Assembly (NCBI GenBank): GCA_023101725.1
Contig: JALJCO010001224.1
Coordinates: 496,001 to 560,000 of the forward strand
Source: Atherinomorus stipes
Lineage: Eukaryota > Chordata > Actinopteri > Atheriniformes > Atherinidae
Length of the DNA: 64,000 nucleotides
Direction: 5' to 3'
A program made the translations under genes and the position numbers. Below, in pieces: positions 33,981-47,175 of the stretch (within the stretch, counting starts at the first letter, position 1; every line of letters begins with the position of its first letter). The notes beneath the pieces are model-generated. The model had not been told where the DNA came from. It did not search any database and was given only the letters and a program-made list of their open reading frames with translations.

Positions 33981-34262
33981 GACACTCACCGGCCACTTTA
34001 TTAGGCACACCTTGCTAGTACTGGGTTGGACCCTTTTTGCCTTCAGAACTGCCTTAATCCTTCATGGCATAGATTCAACAAGATACTGGAAACATTCCTC
34101 AGAGATTTTGCTCCATATTGACATGACAGCATCACGCAGTTGCTGCATATTTGTCGGCTGCACATCCGTGATGGGAGCCTCCCGTTCCACCACATCCCAA
34201 AGCTGCTATATTGGATTGAGATCTGGTGACTGTGGAGGCCATTTGAGTGCATTGAACTCATT

Positions 34263-35219
34263 CACTGCATTTACATGCAGCCAATAACTCTTTCATAACT
34301 CTTTCATAACTGGAATATTAGCTATAACCCGGTTGCGCAGGGTCATGTAAACACTGGCAAAAACCCAAATATGCTCATTTTCGGCTTTTTAAAAACCATA
34401 ATATTACCCCTGGGTTACTCCTTTTCCAACCGGAATATTTGGTCATGTAAATGCATGTCGGAATATCTCCATTGAAAGGAATTCTGCAAGGATTCTTGGT
34501 CTTTTGAGTAAACTACAGGGAGTATTTGTGCCAGCGATCAGACAGTACTCTGCACAGCTTGCTAGTTTTTATATCACCATGGCAACACGCATCCCGAGAG
34601 GAGCTGGTGTGCAAACAGTTATTTCGCGGGGCTCCATCACTCATTTGGCAAAGTTTGGTGAAGGCGTGACAGGAAAATTCACTGACTCCAGCCGGAGTCA
34701 GTTAACGTCATCATTACAACCGTTCCACTAGTCCTGACTGCGCAACTTCATCCTAGTGTCCGGGGGTCTCTGGCGGAAACGGGAAGCGTGGATGTGCACA
34801 GCTCCAGCTCCAAGCTACATTTCCACCACACGTTCCCTCCTTCTATGACCCGTCAAGTACTGCTGGTGGGTCAGTACCAGCACAGCAGCACCAGCAAAGG
34901 ACTGCTGTCGGCTCCGGACTGCAGTCCAGCCAGCCGCAAATCGCGGATCCGTCGTCAAGCCAACCGGCGTTATTTTGGCTGTAATTCTGAAACTTGGCGC
35001 TCTTGATCGCGGTGGCTCCGGATGGTTCATTATCCCGCATCATCATGACGTTTTCCGAGCGTCGCGGTTTGGGTCGGGATATTCCAGTTGATTTGGAGTT
35101 ATCATGTATACAGGACTAACTCTGTGTGCTCACGCATGTAAATGGGTTACTCCTAATCTTTCAGAAGCTGGAATATTGACCTTAACCCGAATTTTGATTC
35201 CATGTAAACGTAGTCAGTG
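34263..35219. mobile_element. Unclassified DNA element nested in Tc1
   Basis: The ends CACTGCATTTACATG and CATGTAAACGTAGTCAGTG are inverted. GTCATGTAAA-type motifs and GGAATATT/AATATTCC pairs recur near both ends. Removing the element rejoins the Tc1 sequence (GAACTCATT / TCATGTTCAA). The interior has GC-rich sequence and only short frames. The superfamily and target duplication are unresolved. Confidence 0.7.
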
Positions 35220-35221
35220 TC

Positions 35222-36220
35222 ATGTTCAAAAACCCAGTCTGAGATGATTCCCGCTTTATGACCTGGCACGTTATCCTGCTGGAAGTAGCCATTAGAGGAT
35301 GCTACACTGGTCATAAAGGGATGGACATGGTCAGCAACAATACTCAGGTAGGCTGTGGTGGTTAAACCGCCACGTTGGTACTCAGGTGCCCAAAGTATGC
35401 CAAGAAAATCTCTCCCACACCATTACACCACCACCACCAACCTGAACTGTTGATACAAGGCAGGATGGATCCATGCTTTCATGTTGTTGACACCAAATTC
35501 TGAGTCTAACATCCGAATGATAGCAGAAATGGAGACTCATCAGACAAGGCAACATTTCTCCATCTTTTATTGTCCATCTTTTATTGGTGAGTCTGTGAAT
35601 ATTAGCCTCAGTTTCCTGTTCTTTTTTTTCTTTTTCTTTTCTTTTTTTTAAAGGATTTTTTGGGCTCTAGTGGCCTTTATATGACAGTGTACAATGACAG
35701 AAAAGGGGCAGAGAGAGTGGGGAGTGACATGCAGCAAAGGGACCTGGACCGGGAATCGAACCGGGGCTGACTGCGCTGAGGAGCTGTAGCCTCTGTTCAT
35801 GGGGCGGCTGCTCAACCAACTGAGCCAAACACCGCCCCAGTTTCCTGTTCTGAGCTGACAGGAGTAGCACCCGGTGTGGTCTTCTGCTGCTGTAGCCCAT
35901 CTGCTTCCAGGTTGGATGTGTTGTGCATTCAGAGATGCTCTTCTGCATACTTGGGTTGTAACAAGTCATTATTTGAGTTTCTGTTGCCTTTCTATCAGCT
36001 GGAACCAGTCTGGCCATTCTCCTCCAACCTCTGGCATCAACAAGGCATTTGTGCCCACAGAACTGCTGCTCACTGGGTATTTTCTCTTTTTGGGACCATT
36101 CTCTGTAAACCCTAGAGATGGTTGCGTCAGATCAGCAGTTTCTGAAATACTCAGACCAGCCCGTCTGGCACCAACAACCATGCCACGTTCAAAGTCACTT
36201 AAATCCCCTTTCTTCCTCAT
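35222..36220 (-). pseudogene. Tc1 transposase, broken
   Basis: The minus strand from about 36219 gives MRKKGDLSDFERGMVVGARR and AGLSISETADL, the paired helix-turn-helix DNA-binding start. After a shift near 35990-36020 comes MARLVPADRKATETQIMTCY, MQKSISECTTHPTWKQMGYS and SRRPHRVLLLSAQNRKL, where the SINE interrupts it. The remaining DDE catalytic part (35222-35608 and 33983-34262) is recognisable only by nucleotide similarity to related fish elements. A deletion near 36105-36140 removes part of the HTH. It cannot make a functional transposase. Confidence 0.85.
35609..35851 (-). mobile_element. tRNA-derived SINE with 14-bp TSD
   Basis: The 14-bp duplication CAGTTTCCTGTTCT lies at 35609-35622 and 35838-35851. 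Read on the minus strand the 215-bp insert begins GGGGCGGTGTTTGGCTCAGT, with an A box TGGCTCAGTTGG (+ strand 35816-35827) and a B box GGTTCGATTCC (35752-35762), then a body ending in a poly(A)-rich tail. These are the internal RNA polymerase III promoter boxes of a tRNA-derived SINE. It is inserted in the Tc1 transposase gene. Confidence 0.92.
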
Positions 36221-36534
36221 TTTGATGCTCGGTTTGAACTGCAGAAGATTGTCTTGACCACATCTACATGCCTGAATGCATTGAGTTGCTGCCATGTGAT
36301 TGGCCGATTAGAAATTTGCGTTAACGAGCAGCTGGACAGGTGTACCTAATAAAGTAGCCGGTGTGTGTATATGGTGTACGTAACTAGCTAGTGTTAGTGG
36401 TAACCAACTGGAGTAACTGCTACATTAAATGAAAAGAAATAACTGGCATCATTCTGGTGTACAGGCTGAGACACTCAAAAAGAGTGTTTGAAGTGCTCAA
36501 GTTTGAGACACAGCCATTGACTCCTTTGGGGCGA

Positions 36535-36905
36535 TTTGGGAGATTAGTCGCCCTCCGGCGTGCATCCATGTAACAGGAGATATGGGGGGGGGGTCTCTAT
36601 TTAAGGCATTATCTGCAGCAAAACTCCTTTATTTCACCATTACTTTCAGTAGAATGAATGAACGGACGAGTACTATTGTCCTGCGAGTTCAGAGTTTGGT
36701 GGATTGCAGTTTGTTGGTGCCTATGCAGCGAGCTGCTCTTCTCAGCTGTCCTGCAGCATTGGGGGTGTGCACAGCCTGTAAAATGCAGAGAAACCTGCCA
36801 ATAACTAACGGGGAGTTTCTTTGGATTCTTGAGCATAAACAGACCGACCCACATGAGGCTGATCATTACAGGTCTGATCTCCGGACGTTATCAGATGGTT
36901 GTGTC
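36535..36905 (+). mobile_element. Fragment of the fold-back TTAA MITE family
   Basis: GCATTATCTGCAGCAAAACT, AGTAGAATGAATGAACG, TACTATTGTCCTGCGAGT and AGCGAGCTGCTCTTCTCAGC match the arm and spacer of the element at 14033. Neither terminus is preserved. Confidence 0.65.
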
Positions 36906-38290
36906 TAATCTTGTGTAAACACCTTCATCGTTTACGTTAAGTTTGCTTCATCTCTTATTCAATAACTGCCCCTTTTCTCTCTCTCTCTTTTTTTTTTTTT
37001 TTTTACCTTTGTCTTCTCCAAATCGACCATTCTCCCGTTTAACCTCAGCAGATGAGTTTTCTCCTTCATGTCACTTCCTCAGTTAGAGGGGGAGAAAGGG
37101 GAAAACTCCCATACAGACATGTCACTTTGTGTAAATACACTTGGAGGTCTGGATGAATTCGAGATCCGCTTTAGAATTATAAACACTGGCGCTGCAGCCA
37201 TTCACAGAGGAGGAAGAATTAGTTGGTGCAGGAAGCATGTGTGCCCCAGATTATTCTAATTATTTTATGCTGTTTTTCCTTACTGACATGAAAGTATTTG
37301 GACACTATCTCATGAGAAAGTGGCTTTATTCCTGCGGTTTTGGTCATAACCAGGAGCTTTTGAGTCGCTCTCAAAGCCCAACTTCTCTCTGTGCGAAGCG
37401 TATGATGTGGACTGAAGTTTCTGACTCCGTCATGCGGAGGCTTGCAGCAGCGGGCCGTTGCTTTTGTTCACTAGAAATGTTGTTTAAGGTCAAGAAAGAC
37501 ATTAATGAGAAGGACCTACTGTTTTAGCTATCTGATTACGTGTTTGTTCAGCCTGTCTGCTTAACCTGCAGCAGGCGTTTACCTAATCAAATACGGCCAT
37601 CTTCGCCCTGGCTTTGTTTAGGAAAGTTTCTATTCTTCATCCAAAGAAAGATTGAGCCTTGATATGTAATCGTGTTGCTTTAAACATTTGTCAGAATTCA
37701 ATAATTGCTGTAAACAACATGTAATCAGCTTCAGAGAGCTCTGCCAGAGACTTTCAGTTTCAAAGGTAAAAATGAGCATCTTCAGAGATGTCTGCATGTA
37801 TACTAATATGAACCAGCTTGGTAATGCTGAACCACTTCATCAATATCAAGTGGAAAAAAGCAGTAGTGGTTCATGCTGTGGGATCCATAAAATGAGCCTA
37901 ATTTTACAGCTCTATAAAACACTCTCCTCGCAGGAGCACGAATTGAACAATTTATGTGCAGGAGTAAATCACGGTGAACGCTCTGCAGCCTGTAACCATC
38001 TCCTTCTGAGTCTCGCATCATCAAGTAAATGCACGTTTGTTTGTCTGTTGTCTGATCTGATAATGGTGGTGAAAACGTCATGACTCAGCTCTTTAGAGTT
38101 TAAAAACAGGAAAGTGACGACATGAGATCTGCAGTTATTTCACATTTTCTGTCGTTCATTATCAAATCATTAGGTTTACGCTGAGGCTTTGTCAGTCTGG
38201 GAGCTGCACCGGGCTCCGGATCCGGACTCTCTCCAGCAAAATGTGTAATTTCTTTTAGTGTAAAAGGTGCGTTGAAGTAAGGGCCTCATC
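36906..38290. other. Intron sequence without recognisable features
   Basis: A pyrimidine tract at 36965-37020 is the only notable feature. The open frames at 37688-38083 on both strands lack recognised similarity. Confidence 0.4.
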
Positions 38291-38726
38291 TACACTGGAA
38301 AAAAATATTCTTTGGATGAACTAAAAAAAATTACTGTAATTTGTTACATCTAAATTTTTTATTTTTTTCTCAAATTATATTTATGATATGAGTAAAACCA
38401 TGAATGTTGATTTACTAGAACTTGGTCTTTACCTTAAAACAAACATAGAAATCGCATTAATACAAAGTAAAAATATAATTATATAAAGACATATACATAT
38501 TTTTTTTAAAAGAAACTTTGTTTTAACTTCATATTTTGTTTCAGAATAAACTAAATGAATTACTGTATTCCTGTTACATGCATTTTTTTTCAATCAAAGC
38601 TAAATTTGTGATTTAGGACAAAGTAAGATTTTAATTATTCCTTACTCAATACATTATATTCAGCACCAAGCCAAAGTGTGTAGTCAATATGAGTCTGTGA
38701 CTGAACAGCAACATAAACAGTAAATA

Positions 38727-38870
38727 CAGTCATCCTCAATATCATTCAAACACTCCAATTACAGAAAATGCTAAATTCACAATAGTAATTCAAATTACAA
38801 GAAACTACAAAAAACTAATAATAAATAGAAAATTTACAAAATTATGATTTAGTGAAAGAAAATATTGCCC
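38727..38870 (+). mobile_element. Truncated Tc1-derived MITE
   Basis: CAGTCATCCTCAATATCATT after TA (38725-38726), then TAAATTCACAATAGTAATTC and CAAGAAACTACAAAAAACTA, as in the copy at 55806. The right part is missing. Confidence 0.75.
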
Positions 38871-39055
38871 TGCATCTCCTTGCACTGTCTCTTGCACTTA
38901 GGGTGCCAACTTTAGCATCCAAACTGCTGAATTTGTATTTCCCATGAGCCTTTGTTGTTCATGCACTGTGAAGCTGAAACAAATTAATAAATTACTTTAA
39001 TTTAAAGTAAAAACTTGTTTCACACTAGAATGTTAGTTATTAAGTTGATTTAACT

Positions 39056-39571
39056 CAGGTGTCTGCAACCTTTACAATCCAAAGAGCCATTTTTTTTCCT
39101 CAACCAGCTAAATAAAAGTCATTTATAGCTGCAAACGCTCCATGACCTTTTGAAAAAGGGCAATCATTTTTGATAAATACTCTCTGAACTTTTCTGTCTT
39201 TGTAAAGGAATCAGTTTTGTTTCTCCATTTAGATTTTAAAAAAACTTTCGAAAATTGGATATTTTTCCTTTCGACTTTTCTTCATTGATAACTTTAAAAC
39301 AGGTTAAATAAAAATGTAGGAGTTTTTGGGAAATTATGTGGAAAAGAATGTAATTTTTGACGAAAGAAATAGATTTAAGGAAAATACATTGTTGCCTTGG
39401 TACTTTTGGTGTCATTCTGTTGAGGAAATGCACATTTATGCCATGAAAAAAACTGCCAAAGCCTACAAATGTTATTATGGATACACTGGTATTTTAAAAT
39501 ATTTGTTGGTTCTTTATTATTTGGAGCCATTGTGGTAGATCCAAAGAGCCACTTGCAGGTTGCAGACCCCC
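39056..39571. mobile_element. hAT-like element, CAGGTGTCTGCAACC ends
   Basis: Ends CAGGTGTCTGCAACC and GGTTGCAGACCCC are inverted, followed inward by AATCCAAAGAGCC and GATCCAAAGAGCC. The copy at 49386 is in the opposite orientation. The frames within it are on competing strands (39326-39605) and are not genes. Confidence 0.75.
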
Positions 39572-40414
39572 AATTAAACTCAAATATATGAGATTTCATC
39601 ACCAAACCAAAATAATTCAGTTAGATCAATGTAATAAGTCTTTCTTATCAACGACGGCCATTCAAAGAAATGATTCATTGGATCAACTCAATTAAATTGA
39701 GGGGAGCTTTTTCATCCAATAAATAAATGTAGGTTGAACTCAAATTATATCCATTAATGCAACGTAGTATAACTGAGTTACCACATTTTTATTCAATTGC
39801 TTTAAATAGAAATAATCACATTTCAAAATGTAAATTATTTATGTTACTTCAACACAAAATAATGTAGTTCAGTGGAGTTAAATGACTTACTGCCTTATTA
39901 CAAGTGTTTTATGTTCAACTAACTCAACCTGAACACATTAAGTGGGGATGAGGTTGATATGATATGATTAGATCAAGTTCTGACTGCAAGAGATGTCCAA
40001 ATGAACAAAGTTTGTCTTTAGGCATCACTTTGCTGACTTTTTCAAGCAGTTGGTTTAGATATGCTCACCTATTGTATAGAAAAAGGCTTACATTATCAAT
40101 GCTTAGCCATGAAATGTCACACAGACCTGGGAGAGAGTCAAGGGGTTACATGGACATTTGACTCAGGGTGCAGAAAAGAACAGAGTACATGTACCACCGT
40201 GCATGATGGGAAATATGTAAGTAAGCCCCAAGTAAGCCATCAAACTCATTGAATTTTAATTGAATGTTTGCTATGAAATTACTTTACATCCATAAAAAGT
40301 AAATGTAGTTACATTTAATTGCTAAATTTGTGTAAAATTAATCAAATTTAAATGTGTCGCCTTGAAGAGGGGCTTGAATCAGTTTTTTGGGTGCAAATAC
40401 TCATTTTTACAGTG

Positions 40415-43400
40415 TACTTTAACTTTGCGCGCCAGATCCTCCTCTCCCCCATCATGTTTCCTCCTGCAGCCAGTTATGAATAATCTATTCCACGCACGTG
40501 TTAAGCGATTAACTAAAGATAAGGCCTCTCAAATTAAAATGGCGGTTGGATGACATCATTGTGAAATTACTCGGCAGGGACACAAATCTGGTTTCAATCA
40601 GTGGTCGGAGGAATGCGGCGCGGCATTCCCTTCACACCTCTGCGTCAGGAACCCACAGCTATGACATGTTTTATAAAAGCAGCGTTATGTTGGTCGACAG
40701 GGAAGCATCCAGGATCGAAGCCGCTGCTGCTGACATATTTAGCAAGTTTAAGAGAAAAATGAGAGTTTTGTACCACTCAAACAGAGAGACAGAAGACAAC
40801 CTGAGGAGCGTGTATGGTGGAACCTGTCAGCAATTTTCAGCAGCAACTACAAGTTCAATTGCTCTCAAATAAGCATCCAAGGTGCCTTTTCCCAGTAGAT
40901 CCATTGCAGATGTACCTACTGTATGAAGGAATCTAATGAGTCAGTGCCCTTAAAAAGCATGTGAATTACTGTCCCTGTTACCCAGGAATGTTCCATGCTC
41001 AGAGCTACATGCAAGCAGAAGCAGAGAAGTGCACAGTTAAAGCTAAACAGACCAAGCTAAGTGTGCGTGTGCGGGGTGTGTGTGTGTGTGTGCAAGGCAA
41101 AGCAGAACAGAAGCTGAGGTGATGAGGACAACATCTGTGCATTTCAATAAATGGCCCTCGCGGTGCCGTAAGCCGGGATAAAGTGCAGAGTACTTCAGGG
41201 TGAAATGTAAGTTTGAAGTTTTTATCAACACGCCGACTGATGTGCAGCCAGGAATATGTGATACGCTCAGCTTTAAAAATACTTTTTCACCGAGTGTGTT
41301 AATAGATGAATCCATCATGTGATTGTAGCCAGTTTCTCCATGCTGGGAATTATGGGGTATAATGACCAGTTTGAAACTGGTATGTGGGAAGTATGAAGTA
41401 TCTTCTCAGTCTTCACACGTGTCTTTTTTTGCAACATTGTGGTCTGATGCAATAAGCAGTTTTTGAATAAGTTCATGATGAGCCCATAAATTACGGCGGC
41501 CAGACTGACATCCCTAACAGGCCATCATGGGGAGCACATGTTACTCCGTGTCTTCATGTCGAGCGCGGCCCGTGTTTAGAACGCTGCAACTTCACTGACA
41601 TGTAAACTCTACGGGAGATAAATGACTCCTGTAATTAAGATATGTTGAAATCAAAGTGCAAACACTGAGTTTTGCTGTACACCATGTCACTGTAAACAGC
41701 GGCCCGTCTTTCTCTTAACTCACTATCATGCAGTCACGAGGGTGGTACGAGCCCGGGCTAATCCTCGCTCGTATTGTATATAGAAGTAATAGTTTCCTCC
41801 TAAGATCTTGTGTAAATATGATATAATTGGTCGAGTATGAGTGTCTTTAAAGTGCAATCAGGCTAATGAATAACAGGCTTCTGTTGGGAGCAGCGGTGGG
41901 GATGAGTAATGCGAAGCTAACAGAGAATAGCTGATTGAATTTTTGCCATGGGAATTTGTCAGCACATCAAAAGCAGCCATTTTTTGTTTACCCTGTCAGT
42001 GAGGGGAAAAGAAATGTATCAGAAGGGTTGTTCCTGGCATAAAACGCCCACGTCCACCTTGTTCAAGCCAAGTTTGATGAATCTGAAGCTTGTTGCTGCT
42101 CTGTATTCTCAGCTTATTTTGTGACTCGGCTCAATTCCTATTGGGGGGGAGAAAAAAACACAGCTGTGATTGGAAATGATTTTAGTAGCAATGACATAAA
42201 AGTCCCCCAGTGGCTGGGTCTTATATTCTGCTGAGTCGCCATATTCCACATCATTTTCCCCCCTCTCACTCTGCTCTGCCTTCTGATTCAGAGCCTTAAT
42301 TACCATAATTGGTAGATGCAAATTAACAGCAATTGGACTTGACTGGAGTCATAAATCCACAGCTCAGAAGTTGCCGAATTTCTGGCAATTTAGAGTCGAC
42401 CACTGTAGGTAGGGGTGCTTAACTTACTAAGTAATTGCAAGTTCCATGAATCATAATACTTACGAATTCCCCCCTTGGCACACGTACGTCCCCCCTGCGG
42501 GACCCGACGTTAAGCTGCTGGGAGTCGTGGTGAGCTGATGGAGAAGCCACCGTGCAGCTTCTCCACAACAGAAATACCACGGAGGAGTAACTCAGTGCTA
42601 ATGGTTTTTACTTAATAACATTTGGAGCCACGGTGAAAGGAAATCAAAACCTCAATTAAATGTTGTCTTTTTAGGATTTATAGATGAGTGATGCTATTTA
42701 TGTTGGTCTCACTAGAAAACTCCATTTTATTGTTTAATTTCATTTGAAGAAAGCTCAAAACACATAAAGGTGTACATGTTTATGTGTCATGGGTTTCTTT
42801 GACCCTTTTGCCCTCTTCAAGACAATTTTGTCCATTTTGGTCACTTTTTTTTAACCTACTGATCATTTCAGCTGTTTTGCAACAAGGGGCACGGATTTTT
42901 GTAATAACCCTTTTTTTTTTAGACAAATTTTTCAATGAGGGTCAGTCGGCAGCAACAATCAAACAACAAACACAACCATTATTCATTGCGTCATTACATT
43001 TGTGGGAAGTTATATACATCTCCACAAACATAATGAATCTCTGCAAACATAGTAATTAGATTTGTGGGAAATCGCGTGTGACGTTTGTAGTAGGCAATGA
43101 CTGTTACATTTGTGGAAAACGTATTATGTTCAGTGGATTATTACATTAAAAGCTGCATATTTTTATGTTTTTACGTTTATGTGCATTATTGGTGGGTGTT
43201 ACAGCACATGTGCAAGGGCCGTGCGATATACTGATGTGATATCGTGATATATTTACATGAGAGATATATTACATTTATACATGTCGTTATAGCGCGGTAT
43301 TAGTAGTGCAAATCTTTTTGCTTCATTTTTTTCGTAATGACCCAGCTGCACCTCGACTGACTACAAAGGGGTCACCGGATTAGACAGTTGGATTGGTTTT

Positions 43401-46400
43401 TTTTTAGCCCTCTAGGTTCCATGGGTGACAAAAGTTTTTAATTTCTGTGTCAGAACATTTAATTAATTGTCTGCAATTGCGGTTTGAAGGAGATTTTAAG
43501 CAATATAGTAAAAAAAGCTCCTGGAAAACATCATCCACCCTGCCTTCAAGTTCTTCAAGATTCTTCTGAAAACTAATGTTTTAGAATTTTATAACAGACG
43601 AGGATGTCGAGCATCATGAGTTTTGAGGAAGGCACAAGGGTTAAAGCTTAAAAAAACCCAACTTGGCCCAGCTTGACCAGATTAAGCCGGATATGTAAAT
43701 GACATTTCTGCTCGGTGTGTTTGTTCTGTCAGGACGGCGGGAGGACCAGCCCCCAATCTCATGCACACACATTTGAATATACTCCTGCCTCTGCTGAATA
43801 TGTAAGCAGACACATATCATATGTGATTTTGGGGGGAAATGGAGTGAAAAACAGGCCGGGGGTTGTGGGTTAAGGTTGCGGGCTTCAGAATGACGAGATC
43901 CAGAAGCCAGTGGCACTTGGTATTACCCCGGTGCTTCCTGCCCTGTTGGCCTGGGGCCGGGGTAGAGGGATGGGGTGAGAGAGAAAGGTGGAAGAGCATT
44001 TAAAACTACGGGCCGGGAGACGCTCTGCCCCTCGGCATCCTGAGCAACAGGCTTCCACACACCCGGCTGCTCCCACACGCCTACCATCGGGCCCGGAGCC
44101 TCAACCAGATCCCGCTGCGGTTTCTTTTACAACCTTGAACCACAGTTAGCCTTCAAACCCTCGGCATTGTAATCAGCCTCTTTCAATATTCCACTTTCAC
44201 TCTTCAACAAACCTCTTTACTTATTTGCCCGCTGGCTCGATTTAATACGATACTTTATCTGTGTAACAGTGTTTATGTGTGTTTGACTTTATTTTTCTTG
44301 CAATTCCCTCCTTCCGATCAGGCAACTTCTGGATGTTAGTTCAAAGTGGTCTTCAGCAGGAAACCAGATCCTCTGGCTGCAGCTAATAGCTCCGTGGCAT
44401 GCAGTTGCACTGCGCGTTTGCATGAGTATTTTCATTGTTTATTAGTTAATATGTTTGCATTAGCTAATGTGTGTTACATGTAAGACCAGAGGGTTCTTGC
44501 TCAGATCGCATTTCAGCGCCCAATCCCAAATGCGCTTCACCTCCCAGCACATGCAGGAACCCAAAGAATGCAGAACAGAGGAACAGAACATTCAGTTAAT
44601 CTCCCGTTTTTATATTTACCCGAATATCTGCGGTTCAGAGGCATCTGGGACATCATTATGTTGTTGGGAGTGATGAAGCATGTTTCCATGTTGTGCATTT
44701 TGAAGGCATGACACAGCGATGTCTTCACTATTCTGTGCTTGCAGGGTGGAGGGTTTGACTCGGGGCCGTAACAACGCTGGATCCCAGCCCTCATATTTGA
44801 GCTGTGATGCACAATCGGCCCGGTGGCTTTTCGGACTCCAATCTGGGTTTAAATTGCATCAGAAGAGGGAGAAATGTTTTTAAAATAATAGCCATGGATG
44901 CAGTGAAACAGAACATTCTTGCTGCAGAGCTTTTGATCCCTTTTTATAAATAGCAGAATTTTGTCATAAAAAATAATGTTTCTGTGGTCTTTTCCTGCAA
45001 TTAAAATAAGGTTGGCTGGGGAACAAGGGCAAAGTTAAGTACTTGTGCTTGCAAAAAAAATCCCCGTTCTCTCTCCCTCTACCCCCACCCCCTTCCTCAT
45101 CGGTGAAAGCATGTCATTTATGACTTATTTTCATTTTCCTCCATATTTTCCACATAGTAGACTTGTGATAATGACAGGCAGAGGTGTGCGCTCCACCTGC
45201 ACGGCTCTGTATGTTTTAGTTCGTCCTTGTGTTTGCTGGGCAGAGCGAGCTGCGTGCTTTTCTAAGGCATTCTTTGATTCTTCTTGGCCAGGCAGTGTGG
45301 TCTTCACATGACCAATCAAATATGTCAAACCGCCAGTGTTTTCCCCCCCACATGTACAACAAGAAAATCTGGCTTCAATTATTATTGCACCCCAAGGGGA
45401 ACTTCCAAAATTCCTCCCCTCCTCATTTGTCAGAAATGAAGCTCTCTAGTTTCCTGCGATTTGCTGAAATATGTCTTTTGATATTAAATCACACCGTTTT
45501 CCACTGGTTGCATGACCAAGACAAATGTTTATCATATTTATTTATGTCATTTGAGATGACCCCGCAGCTCAGCAATGCTCAGACTTGGCTGCAGACCCCC
45601 ATGTTATGTTGATTATGAGTAAGAGAGTCTCCTAAATAAGCTAAAGTTAAGAGATAATTTGGAAAGCATATGAGGTAACTGTGGTTTGTTTAATGTGAAA
45701 AATACAGTATGTGGTCGGGGAGGGTGATGGAGGTACTGTTACAAAAGCCCTAATGAATCTAGACTGACACATCCCACCCGACTCTCACCGAGCTCTTAGT
45801 TTGATTTGTACTGCACTCTGTTGATAAATGCGGTTCCAAATGTTGATTAAGGATCTGTTTCACTTGTTTGTATGTCAACAAATCCAGATAAATCCAGTTA
45901 TGCACCTCTGATCTCCCGCTGCCGTTGTTTTCGTACTTGGTGCTTATTGTCATAACATCATACTCTCGCAGAGGTCTTCTCCGTGTGGCTGAGGAGGCGA
46001 AACGCTATCTGAAAATTGCCATTGACGTTGCCGAAACAAATAAAGCTGCTACATCTGCAGCCGTTTTAAGCCTTTATTTATACCATTTAAGCTCTCATTT
46101 GAATTCACCAGCACAAATAAACATATCATAACGAACCCAAAGCCCTGACGTCATATGCAGATGTTGAATTTTGATTATTCCTTTTGCCTCATGAATTCGT
46201 CAGGATCTTGTCTCTCAAAGAGCAAAATAGATGACATCATTTTTTCTTGGCGCTGGTGGAGCAGCGCTGCCTCGGCTGGAGCTGTTGTGCTGCAGACGCA
46301 GCGCTGCCCACTCCTGACATATCTCTACATCTCTACCATATAACAGCTTGTGTGTACTGCAGGGCTCTTGTGTTTTTGTGGACAGAAATAGAAAGCAAAA

Positions 46401-46750
46401 GGCAATAAGAGGCCCGGTCTCCAGACTACTGTTCCGTCCAGCCAAGGTTTAAGTAATGTTTACTGCAGATGATAAGCTGGCATACAGCGGGGCTTTATAA
46501 AAGGCAAATGATTTCACCTGAGGCATGTGGCCGTATTTATCCGAGGCTTTGATTTAGTCATAAATCATGCTGTAAGAAACATGAGCTACCAGGAAGAAGT
46601 CGGTGGATAGGGCCTGGTGCCAGAGCATCTTTATGGTTTCATTATGACAGATGACCTGGGGTGCTTCTAGACTGATGAGCTTTATTGTAATTGACAAGAT
46701 AAAGTAGAGTCTGACCCATCATAACCGCTATAATAGTAGATAAAATGTGT
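40415..46750. other. Comparatively transposon-poor intron stretch
   Basis: About 6.3 kb in which I recognise no complete transposon. A decayed fragment with GTGCGATATACTGATGTGAT and ATCGTGATATATTT lies at about 43218-43320. A GC-richer block spans about 43690-44160. The open frame 40546-40872 (108 codons) has no recognised similarity. It might hold conserved non-coding DNA, but I cannot test that. Confidence 0.4.
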
Positions 46751-46758
46751 TTTGTTAA

Positions 46759-47175
46759 AGGTACAGTATGTAAAAAAATCAAAGGTCAGTAGAAAAATGT
46801 GATGTATAATTCAAAAATGTGTTTCTATTGATAAGTAATTGCTGCACTAGAATAGCTGTTGTATGTTTATGTTTTTAGAATGTCATTTATATCTACTTGC
46901 TGAGTGGTGCACATGTGGAGGCTGCCATATTTGTTCCACCATTTTTACTACGGTGTCCCTGAATAGACAAAACAATGTGAGTGAAGTGAGAACTTTGAAC
47001 TTTAAAACTGCTGTTCCAGCTTTGTTTAATGGGAGTCTGGGAGAATTTTGGCCACTAATGGCCACCGTACATTTACAACAGTGCTTGGAACATGAAGTCG
47101 TTTGAAAGAAAAACATCTTTTTTTTAAATACCCATCTTTACCACTAGATATCAGTAATTCTTACATACTGTGCCT
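46759..47175. mobile_element. TTAA MITE, AGGTACAGTATGTAA ends, next to exon
   Basis: Second copy of the family at 29822, with TTAA at 46755-46758 and 47176-47179 and ends AGGTACAGTATGTAA / TTACATACTGTGCCT. 417 bp. The right TTAA is 30 bp before the vps13b exon at 47210, leaving just room for the pyrimidine tract. Confidence 0.9.

Larger units (their letters stand above)
33983..36367 (-). mobile_element. Tc1 transposon (inactive, interrupted twice)
   Basis: Inverted ends CACTCACCGGCCACTTTATT and AATAAAGTAGCCGGTGTGTG, followed on the right by TA (36368-36369). The left flank is GA, so one copy of the TA target has mutated. The element is split by a MITE (34263-35219) and a SINE (35623-35837). 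Without them it would be about 1.2 kb, as expected for a Tc1 with a single transposase gene. Confidence 0.9.
38293..40414. mobile_element. CACTA/EnSpm-like non-autonomous element
   Basis: Ends CACTGGAAAAA and TTTTTACAGTG, each bordered by TA, match the CACT(A/G) terminal motif of CACTA elements. The interior is AT-rich with repeats such as TTAACTCAAATTATA and AGTTACATTTAATTG. It holds a Tc1-type MITE fragment (38727) and a hAT element (39056). Superfamily assignment rests on the end motif only. Confidence 0.6.

Noticed and set aside
33979..34287. 102-codon open frame on the + strand
   Set aside because: It is the reverse strand of the Tc1 transposon end and coding region, not a gene.
35752..35827. 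tRNA gene from the A and B boxes
   Set aside because: The boxes belong to a SINE with a poly(A) tail and 14-bp target duplication. The tRNA-related part is diverged and not a cloverleaf gene I can support.
40546..40872. 108-codon open frame in the TE-poor block
   Set aside because: No recognised family, no splice context matching vps13b, and length within chance for this much sequence. It could be revisited with transcript data.
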